Positions 6,225 to 11,852 of a DNA stretch of 11,852 bases are shown in pieces. How positions within the stretch are numbered: the first letter of the stretch is position 1; each line of letters starts with the position of its first letter. Both the position numbers and the translations under genes were made by a program. The DNA is from CAG-826 sp964546565. GTDB taxonomy: Bacteria; Bacillota_I; Bacilli_A; RFN20; CAG-826. The notes under the pieces are model-generated. The model was given only the letters and a program-made list of their open reading frames with translations, did no database searches and had not been told where the DNA came from. Where the stretch lies: the NCBI GenBank assembly GCA_964546565.1, contig CAZJKC010000047.1, positions 1 through 11,852 of the forward strand, in the 5' to 3' direction.

Positions 6225-9200
6225 TTATTCTTTAATATCTTCGATAACAATTTCTGGTGTGCGTTTCTTTTTATGTTCATAAACGTAAACAGCTCCCCAT
6301 GATAATGTCATAATAGCGATGCCGCTGGTGAAAAGAACTAATGACTCTTTCAAATTTGGTGTGAAATATTCTAAAGCATAATGAACATTTCCTTTTTTAG
6401 CTACAAAGCCTAAAAAGCCACCTTGCATTTTAAATATTTTGATAGGTTCCATTTCACCATTTTCATAAACATAATTTCCTGACCATCCATTATCATAAGG
6501 AATGGACAATACCACTATTTTATCTTGGTCATAAGTAGTATCAAAATCAATATTATTTGTAGTCACCTTAATATTTTCGAAGAGGTTTTCATCATTTTCA
6601 CCTTTTAACTTTGCAATTCGTTTTTGAAATTCACTATATCTTTCAACCGTAATAGTCGGTCTTGCAATGGTGGCATTAGCCCAAATGGTAATTTTAATTT
6701 TCGTAATATCTTCATTAATATAAAATCCGCGGTCATACTTCCAATCGCCTGAAGTTGAATAATTATGCCACATGTGATTATCCCAAACAACAAGTTTTTC
6801 TTGTGTTACGGTTTCACCATTCTCATCTACTTCACTGACTTCATTAAACATTTGTACCGTTGCGTTTTCACCCATTCTCAATTTTAAATCAACATAACAC
6901 GGATCATCTTCTGCATTACTACAAACTGTTTTACCATTAGTAGGAGTCAATTCAATAACACCGCCATATAGCATTTCAAGGCTTTTGTTTTCAACTCTAC
7001 TTAATGCTCCCGCATAATCAAATCCATTCCATTCCTTTATCAATGAAATTTGGTCACTAAGCGATAATAAATCAATATTAGTTCCTGGATGCGAGGCTTT
7101 ATATTGCTCTTTATATCGATTAAATTGATCTTCATAACTAACCGTATAATCTGTGGTTATCGTTGTTAAGTCTTTGATACTAGAATATTTAACAATTTCT
7201 ATATCATTATCTAAAAGCGATTTAATTTCCTCTACATCGTCTTTATATACAATCGCGCTTGTTAAATAAGCAATTTCGTTGTTATTTATTTTTGACTGAC
7301 TGTCACTAAGATGTTCCGCATACATCATCGAATCATAAGCAAAACCTAGTTCAATAAAATTGGTATTATAATATACCTTATGGAAATATCTTTTATTTGC
7401 GTTATATGTCGTTGCATATTCAGGCATTTCCACAAAGCCAAAAGGAATGTTATTAGATATAGAATTATTTTGTTCGAGATTTTTTTGAATATAATACTTT
7501 ACATTTAAAAATTCATCAAGATTATATCTTTTTTCATGAGCTCCACCACTCCATGTTGATGAATACATAATACGTGACCAATTTAAAAAATCATTTAATT
7601 CAAAATTATACATAGAGTGGAAACTCGCGACTCCATTATATCCCTCACGCATCGAAAGATTGTTATTATTACGATCCGCATTCGTATTAGAAATACGATA
7701 AAAACCATCATCTTGCTCTTTTATCCTATTAATAATATCTTCTTCTTCCATGACATTAGCTAAACCACCATATAAAGTACTATAATCACGTGGGGACTGA
7801 TAATTAAAAAGCATAACTCCCATAACGATAGCTTCTATTGCGACAGCATTAGTTAAGAATTTCGTTAATTCTTTTTCATGATGACGGAAACGAAGATAGA
7901 AATAACACACTAACATATAGATTACTTCAGCAATAACAACATATGAACGATCACCTAAATTATAAACATCGCTATTACTTTGATATGACAACGCATAACT
8001 TAAAAGAATAATAACGCCAATCAAAAGGACTCCTATCGAGATATCAAAGAACCAACGTGGCATTTCCTCTCGCTCTTCATAATTTCGAGCAATAAACATT
8101 AAAAGAGAAGCCACCGCAAAAATTTGCCATCGTCCATATGTTACCGTGAAGCCATAACATAAATAATAGAAAAAAGGCGTAAATAAAGTTAAAAGGAAAA
8201 AGGCGGTAGCGACTAGATTAGACCATCTTTTCTTTCTAATAGATTGTAAAAGAGAAGGAATAAAAAACATCATTAATGGTGTATAAATAAATAGACTTCC
8301 GATAGTGTTATCATACGTTCTATTATTAAATACCACTGTATTGAAATTAGAAATGGTTGGAAATAAGAAAGTCGCTAAAGGATAATATGTTTGTTTTTCT
8401 TTTTCAAATTTCGTAATCAAGTTAAAAAAATTCGTATATTCATGTTTATTCCAAGCTTCCATTAAATTCTTTAAATAGTTAGAATTATTAACACGTGGTG
8501 TGTCCATTATAATCGGAAAGGCGGTGTATAAAGTTAAAGCACCAATCATTACCCCTACTAAAAAGCCACAAAAACCTATAATCAATATTTGAAAACGATC
8601 GTTTTTACTTTTATCTTTCCATAACGAAAAATAGCGATATCCTGCATAAATAACTCCGCATATACAAGAAGATACTAAAAAGAAATAATTACAAAGCCCC
8701 ATTAATCCTAAAGAAGCCATCAAAACCCATGGTCTTTTATCACGTACAACTTTTTCAATTCCTAACAAAACTAATGGGAAAACAACGGCCACTTCCATAA
8801 AATGGTTAAACCATAAATAATAAACATTCCACCCACAAAAAGCATACGCTAGAGCAAACAAACGCGATGTATTTTCTTTAATACCAATATATTTTAAAAA
8901 TATACGAAAAGTTATCGCAGCAAAGACCATTTTATTAATCATTAAAAAAGCTAATCCTTGGGCAATATACTCGCGCGGCCATAATAGAATAGGTAAAAAG
9001 AAAGGATTTAACAAATAATAAAAAGTATTAGTGCCAATATTATTAACACCTAAGAATGTATTATGGTCCCATAAAACAAACTCACCTGTTTTAAGAAAAT
9101 GCCACCAATCATCATACCCATTTGTATAGAAGGGAATTTGTTGAAGACAGTAGTCACCGCTAATAGGGATGGTTAGTGAATTATCAATTAAAACAATAAA

Positions 9201-9344
9201 ATAAAAGGCAATAGCCACAAAATAGAGAAATAAGATATACCAAAAAAGATGAGCTTTGTTGTTCCATATTTCTAGAACTTTTCGCTTTATTCTTTCGCAA
9301 ATTACTTGCCATTTACTTTTTGGCAATGTTAACGATTCATCCAC
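6225..9344 (-). CDS. yfhO: YfhO-family GT-C membrane glycosyltransferase
   Basis: A very large polytopic protein (1039 aa from the GTG at 9344). The N-terminal half (about residues 34-515) holds roughly 13 hydrophobic segments. A long hydrophilic extracytoplasmic region (about 520-1000) follows, then a final membrane helix (about 1002-1022) and a basic tail, HKKKR. The first outer loop carries SGDYCLQQIPFY (D64 is the likely GT-C acidic residue) and LGVNNIGTNTFYYLLNPF; the C-terminal part has the family pattern PYDNGW (949-954). YfhO proteins in Bacillus and Listeria add sugars from undecaprenyl-phosphate to teichoic acids. That substrate is only an inference here, since no partner CsbB-type enzyme is adjacent. 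The frame is open up to a GTG at 9365, but the Shine-Dalgarno sequence and promoter favour the GTG at 9344. The first residues after that start are soluble and basic, with no signal peptide. Confidence 0.88.
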   Translation of the reverse strand: MDESLTLPKSKWQVICERIKRKVLEIWNNKAHLFWYILFLYFVAIAFYFIVLIDNSLTIPISGDYCLQQIPFYTNGYDDWWHFLKTGEFVLWDHNTFLGVNNIGTNTFYYLLNPFFLPILLWPREYIAQGLAFLMINKMVFAAITFRIFLKYIGIKENTSRLFALAYAFCGWNVYYLWFNHFMEVAVVFPLVLLGIEKVVRDKRPWVLMASLGLMGLCNYFFLVSSCICGVIYAGYRYFSLWKDKSKNDRFQILIIGFCGFLVGVMIGALTLYTAFPIIMDTPRVNNSNYLKNLMEAWNKHEYTNFFNLITKFEKEKQTYYPLATFLFPTISNFNTVVFNNRTYDNTIGSLFIYTPLMMFFIPSLLQSIRKKRWSNLVATAFFLLTLFTPFFYYLCYGFTVTYGRWQIFAVASLLMFIARNYEEREEMPRWFFDISIGVLLIGVIILLSYALSYQSNSDVYNLGDRSYVVIAEVIYMLVCYFYLRFRHHEKELTKFLTNAVAIEAIVMGVMLFNYQSPRDYSTLYGGLANVMEEEDIINRIKEQDDGFYRISNTNADRNNNNLSMREGYNGVASFHSMYNFELNDFLNWSRIMYSSTWSGGAHEKRYNLDEFLNVKYYIQKNLEQNNSISNNIPFGFVEMPEYATTYNANKRYFHKVYYNTNFIELGFAYDSMMYAEHLSDSQSKINNNEIAYLTSAIVYKDDVEEIKSLLDNDIEIVKYSSIKDLTTITTDYTVSYEDQFNRYKEQYKASHPGTNIDLLSLSDQISLIKEWNGFDYAGALSRVENKSLEMLYGGVIELTPTNGKTVCSNAEDDPCYVDLKLRMGENATVQMFNEVSEVDENGETVTQEKLVVWDNHMWHNYSTSGDWKYDRGFYINEDITKIKITIWANATIARPTITVERYSEFQKRIAKLKGENDENLFENIKVTTNNIDFDTTYDQDKIVVLSIPYDNGWSGNYVYENGEMEPIKIFKMQGGFLGFVAKKGNVHYALEYFTPNLKESLVLFTSGIAIMTLSWGAVYVYEHKKKRTPEIVIEDIKE

Positions 9345-9360
9345 ATCTTTCCCTCCTTTT
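9342..9360 (-). promoter_or_regulatory. strong ribosome binding site fixing a GTG start
   Basis: On the minus strand AAAAGGAGGG (9360-9351) is followed by six bases (AAAGAT) and GTG at 9344-9342. This is the best Shine-Dalgarno match of the minus-strand genes here. The longer frame would start at another GTG at 9365, which has no binding site and lies only a few bases from the predicted transcription start. A nearby ATG at 9346 is out of frame and meets a stop after five codons. Confidence 0.8.
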
Positions 9361-9374
9361 GTCACGATAAAAAT

Positions 9375-9383
9375 ATTATAACA
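9375..9383 (-). promoter_or_regulatory. extended -10 promoter of the YfhO gene
   Basis: Read on the minus strand, TGT TATAAT (9383-9375) is a perfect -10 hexamer with the TGn extension. No good -35 hexamer is visible at 16-18 bases. Transcription would start near 9368, giving a leader of about 24 bases to the GTG at 9344. The promoter sits in the 42-base gap after the preceding gene. That gap has no terminator hairpin, so read-through from the murA transcript is also possible. Confidence 0.6.
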
Positions 9384-9407
9384 AAAAGTCAGGAAAAAAT
9401 ACTTTAT

Positions 9408-9848
9408 TTATATAAACATTTGATAAAATTGTAAGAGATTTTTTTCTAATTGTTGTAATAACATTCCCAAAGATTGTCCTCTTTTTTGAACATCAAGAAG
9501 AATGTTTTTGTTTTGATAATTCATTTCATATGTCATTTTAGCGAAGTCTTCTTGGCATAATTGAAATTGCAAAAGACAACGTTTTAAATAAACATTATAT
9601 ATGCTTTGCATCGTTTTAGCGTTTAAGCGCCCTGTCTCAATAGATTTAGACCATATATTTTCCGATTGTTTTAATAAATTAAGGGACATATGATAGTGTT
9701 TAATATATTGATTAAAAGATAACGAATGAAAGAAAAAAGGGATTTTACTTATTTTCTTATGATAATTATTTAAAGAACGATACTGCTCGACACAGGCACT
9801 AAAAAGCCATGAAAGTCGATTTATCTCCATATTCTTTTCTTTCATCAT
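9408..9848 (-). CDS. hypothetical helical protein, unrecognised
   Basis: A 146-residue protein of no family I recognise. It is rich in Leu, Gln, Asn, Tyr and Lys and appears almost entirely alpha-helical. There is no signal peptide or membrane segment; the most hydrophobic stretch is IPFFFHSL (36-43). The last 40 residues form a heptad-like amphipathic helix. Cysteines occur at 19, 91 and 98 but in no metal-binding pattern. The ATG at 9848 overlaps the lipoprotein stop as ATGA; AGAGG lies five bases upstream, or eight from a second ATG at 9845. Translation is therefore coupled to the lipoprotein gene. It is probably cytoplasmic and acts in the same process as the lipoprotein and MurA, but that rests on position only. 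Codon use and AT content resemble its neighbours. Confidence 0.75.
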   Translation of the reverse strand: MMKEKNMEINRLSWLFSACVEQYRSLNNYHKKISKIPFFFHSLSFNQYIKHYHMSLNLLKQSENIWSKSIETGRLNAKTMQSIYNVYLKRCLLQFQLCQEDFAKMTYEMNYQNKNILLDVQKRGQSLGMLLQQLEKNLLQFYQMFI

Positions 9849-10462
9849 ACTAACCTCTTTATTTCATTAATAACATCGTTTTCATTTTGAAAACTTTCTG
9901 TAGAAATAAAATTAACTTTATGTTCATAACAAATATCTTTCAATGAAGTGGAAATATCATTTAATAAAGAGGTAAATAAAAGTTGTTCGGGCTTGTTAAA
10001 ATTATAAAAAGCATAGACTCCAAAAAGATAAATATCGGCTTTCATATTTAACAAACGTAATTCATCTAAAGTATGATAAACATTATATATAAGCAATTCT
10101 TTTTCTTTTTGAAATAATTCCTCATCTATATCAAAAAAAAGAGCATTATCATATATCTCAATAGCGGGGTTAAAATCATTAAATCCGATACTAATAAATA
10201 TTTTACTAGCCTTTCGGATTTGTTTTTCAAAAGAATACTTCGTTTGACTAGAAATGACTAAAGGATGTGTTTGAGCCATTTTATACATTTCATTACTTAC
10301 CATATTAGGTGAAGTAAAAGCTGATATGTATTGATTATTTGCATCAGAACTAAAAGATTCCATGATAAAATCGCTATAAGAACCAAAGAAAACAATATTA
10401 TTTGACTGATGACATCCTGTTAAACAAAATAAAAAAAATATTAATATCTTAATTCTTTTCAT
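9845..10462 (-). CDS. small lipoprotein resembling a degenerate SGNH/GDSL hydrolase
   Basis: The N-terminus MKRIKILIFFLFCLTGC is a lipoprotein signal peptide with lipobox LTGC; Cys17 would be lipidated and the protein anchored outside the membrane. The mature part (189 aa) follows an SGNH-like pattern: a first strand NNIVFFGSYSD (21-31) where active enzymes have GDS, a later strand IFISIGFNDF (88-97) containing the block III GxND motif, and a strand IYLFGVY (144-150). The catalytic Ser of block I and the DxxH pair of block V are not seen, so if the fold is right the protein is probably inactive or altered. AAGGA lies six bases before the ATG at 10462. The gene overlaps the end of murA by 14 bases and the next gene by four. 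The fold assignment is an inference from weak motifs; the lipoprotein call is firm. Confidence 0.8.
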   Translation of the reverse strand: MKRIKILIFFLFCLTGCHQSNNIVFFGSYSDFIMESFSSDANNQYISAFTSPNMVSNEMYKMAQTHPLVISSQTKYSFEKQIRKASKIFISIGFNDFNPAIEIYDNALFFDIDEELFQKEKELLIYNVYHTLDELRLLNMKADIYLFGVYAFYNFNKPEQLLFTSLLNDISTSLKDICYEHKVNFISTESFQNENDVINEIKRLV

Positions 10463-11714
10463 TGCTTTTCCTTTCTTTAATACTTGCTCCTACCGATTGT
10501 AATTTTTTTACTAATTGTTCATAACCTCGATTAATATAATTAAGACCTTTAACTACACTTGTCCCATCCGCTAATAAAGAAGCAATCACTAATGCAGCTC
10601 CACCTCGTAAATCTTTAGCATTCACACAACTCCCTTTTAAAGATTGTTGACCATGAATAATAATCATCTGATTTATTTGTTGAATATCCGCTCCCATCTT
10701 ATGAAGTTCACCAATATGTGCAAAACGATGTTGATATATGTTTTCGATAATAATAGAGGTTGCTTGAATATTACTTAAAAAGGCAGTTAATGGTTGTTGT
10801 AAATCGGTAGGAAAACCAGGATATGGTGATGTTTCCACAAGTATTCCATGACAACTATATCCTTTTTTAATAATAAGTTTATGATTTTTAAAAGCATAAT
10901 TAATATGCAATAAATCAAAAATATGAAAAAGAGCTTCCAAGTGTTCTTTATATACTGGTTCAATAATCAAGGGGTCACCAAGACTAGCCCCTATCAAAGC
11001 GTATGTTCCTGCTTCAATGCGATCAGGGATAATATCATAAGTAGTTCCATGAAGGTTTTTTCCACCTTTAATGGTAATAATCGGTGTCCCTATTCCTTCA
11101 ATATCCGCCCCCATCTTTTTTAAAAATAATAATAATTCTGTTACTTCAGGCTCTAAAGCAATGTTTTCTATCTTGGTAATAGTGTCTAATTGCACCGCTA
11201 AAAGAGCGACATTAATAGAAGCGCCAACAGATGATTGATTAAAAAGAATATGGGCATTTTTAGCCTCATTTAAAGAAAATGAGTATACTTCACCTTCTTC
11301 ATAAAGTACTCCGCAATCGGCAAAAGCTTGTAAATGATAATCAATGGGCCGTACTCCAAATCGACAACCACCGGGTTCAATTATTTTAAGATGATGAAAC
11401 ATGCCAATCATAACACCCATAAAATAATATGAAGCACGAAATTTCCCAATCGGAGAAATAGTTAAATCACGATACCTAATATGACGAGAATCAATTATTA
11501 ATGTTTCATCTTTATAATGTGTTTTAACGCCTAAATAATTAAGTATTTTTATTAGTAAAAAAACATCCCCTATTGGTGGCACATTATTTAATGTGACAAT
11601 ATCTTTTGCTAATAGAGAAGCTGGTATGACGCTAACAGAAAGATTCTTACTGCCTTGTATTTTGATATGACCTCGAAGGATTTTATTACCTTCGATGATT
11701 AACTCATCATTCAT
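10449..11714 (-). CDS. murA: UDP-N-acetylglucosamine 1-carboxyvinyltransferase MurA
   Basis: Transfers enolpyruvate from phosphoenolpyruvate to UDP-GlcNAc, the first committed step of peptidoglycan synthesis, in the cytoplasm. The 421 aa length is normal. Key residues are present: K23-N24 in GSKN (usually GAKN), the catalytic Cys117 in EPGGCRFG (the residue that fosfomycin attacks), R122, the SVGASIN motif (162-168), PDRIEAGTY (230-238), D304 in TDLQQPLTA, D368-R370 in KDLRGG, and R396 in NRGYE (usually DRGYE). The sequence is divergent but no catalytic residue is missing. GAGAGGG lies about eight bases before the ATG at 11714. It heads an overlapping gene set with the lipoprotein. Bacillota often carry two MurA paralogues; which one this is cannot be told here. 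Confidence 0.93.
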   Translation of the reverse strand: MNDELIIEGNKILRGHIKIQGSKNLSVSVIPASLLAKDIVTLNNVPPIGDVFLLIKILNYLGVKTHYKDETLIIDSRHIRYRDLTISPIGKFRASYYFMGVMIGMFHHLKIIEPGGCRFGVRPIDYHLQAFADCGVLYEEGEVYSFSLNEAKNAHILFNQSSVGASINVALLAVQLDTITKIENIALEPEVTELLLFLKKMGADIEGIGTPIITIKGGKNLHGTTYDIIPDRIEAGTYALIGASLGDPLIIEPVYKEHLEALFHIFDLLHINYAFKNHKLIIKKGYSCHGILVETSPYPGFPTDLQQPLTAFLSNIQATSIIIENIYQHRFAHIGELHKMGADIQQINQMIIIHGQQSLKGSCVNAKDLRGGAALVIASLLADGTSVVKGLNYINRGYEQLVKKLQSVGASIKERKSNEKN

Positions 11715-11726
11715 AATTGGCCCTCT

Positions 11727-11780
11727 CTATCAAAATGTATGTTTATAAACATAAAAAAATGAATAACACTCTTTTGATAG
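11727..11780. repeat. nested inverted repeats in the murA leader
   Basis: A perfect 16-base palindrome, TATGTTTATAAACATA (11738-11753), lies inside a perfect nine-base inverted repeat, CTATCAAAA (11727-11735) and TTTTGATAG (11772-11780). On the minus strand the inner edge of this element abuts the murA Shine-Dalgarno sequence (GAGAGGG). It could be an operator for a dimeric repressor or, if transcribed, an RNA stem next to the ribosome binding site. A weak promoter (TATAAA inside the palindrome, GTGTTA 16 bases upstream) may overlap it. Confidence 0.5.
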
Positions 11781-11784
11781 CAAT

Positions 11785-11810
11785 AAAAAAAGAGGAACAC
11801 TCCCCTTTTT
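11785..11810 (-). terminator. terminator of the gene upstream of murA
   Basis: On the minus strand AAAAAGGGGA pairs with TCCTCTTTTT around the loop GTGT, with one G-U pair, and the U-run extends to seven. On the plus strand the same position is an A opposite C mismatch, so the element fits minus-strand RNA. It begins two bases after the stop codon of a possible truncated gene at the window edge. Confidence 0.7.
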
Positions 11811-11812
11811 CA

Positions 11813-11852
11813 TTACTTTCTAATCTTTTCAATCAACACTTGATGCTTTTTC
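11813..11852 (-). CDS. possible C-terminal end of a minus-strand gene, cut by the window edge
   Basis: The only frame that reaches a stop next to the terminator reads KKHQVLIEKIRK and ends in TAA at 11815-11813, two bases before the hairpin. Both other frames hit a stop earlier. Twelve codons are too few to name a product. In some Bacillota the ATP synthase epsilon gene lies upstream of murA, but nothing here confirms that. Confidence 0.35.
   Translation of the reverse strand, partial: KKHQVLIEKIRK

Noticed and set aside
6605..6793. Second minus-strand frame of 62 codons inside the YfhO gene
   Set aside because: It overlaps the YfhO coding sequence out of frame, with no binding site or family resemblance.
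10923..11123. Plus-strand frame of 66 codons inside murA
   Set aside because: It is antisense to the MurA region containing PDRIEAGTY; a shadow frame.
104..11714. Use of genetic code 4 (UGA as Trp)
   Set aside because: recR, holB and the lipoprotein gene end at UGA at positions matching normal protein lengths, and Trp residues are encoded by UGG.
1..11852. CRISPR array, insertion sequence, prophage or toxin-antitoxin genes
   Set aside because: No regularly spaced repeats, transposase, integrase, terminal inverted repeats or phage genes were found on either strand.

Overview
The window is AT-rich (roughly one third G+C by eye) and densely coded. It looks like a low-G+C member of the Bacillota, possibly an Erysipelotrichia, RF39 or Izemoplasma-type lineage. 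The evidence is the dnaX-ybaB-recR-tmk-holB-ricT-rsmI gene order, strong AAAGGAGG-type ribosome binding sites and extended -10 promoters. UGA is used as a stop (recR, holB and the lipoprotein gene) and Trp is encoded by UGG, so the Mycoplasma-type code 4 is unlikely. MurA implies a peptidoglycan wall, which argues against a wall-less mollicute. The exact lineage cannot be fixed from this sequence.

Left half (about 80-6150, plus strand): one compact DNA replication and repair operon starts from an extended -10 promoter at 78-86. It encodes DnaX (clamp-loader tau/gamma), the nucleoid protein YbaB, the recombination mediator RecR, thymidylate kinase, HolB (clamp-loader delta'), the Fe-S protein RicT and the 16S rRNA methyltransferase RsmI. 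Genes overlap or lie within a few bases of each other, and the operon ends in a bidirectional hairpin at 6095-6146. Two of the clamp-loader subunits, DnaX and HolB, come from this transcript. The yaaL/bofA, yaaQ/yaaR and yabA genes found in the Bacillus version of the cluster are absent.

Right half (6225-11714, minus strand, converging on the same terminator): a cell-envelope cluster. In transcription order it holds murA (first committed step of peptidoglycan synthesis), a small lipoprotein that looks like a degenerate SGNH/GDSL hydrolase, an unrecognised 146-residue helical protein, and a very large YfhO-family GT-C membrane glycosyltransferase. The first three genes overlap and must be translationally linked. 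The YfhO gene has its own extended -10 promoter and a near-perfect Shine-Dalgarno sequence. That sequence places its true start at a GTG 21 bases inside the longest open frame.

Upstream of murA is a nested inverted-repeat element, then a minus-strand terminator, then the probable last codons of another minus-strand gene cut by the window edge. The points most worth a second look are a canonical A7 slippery heptamer in dnaX that would yield a gamma-like short form, the murA-linked lipoprotein and helical protein, and the nested palindrome in the murA leader.
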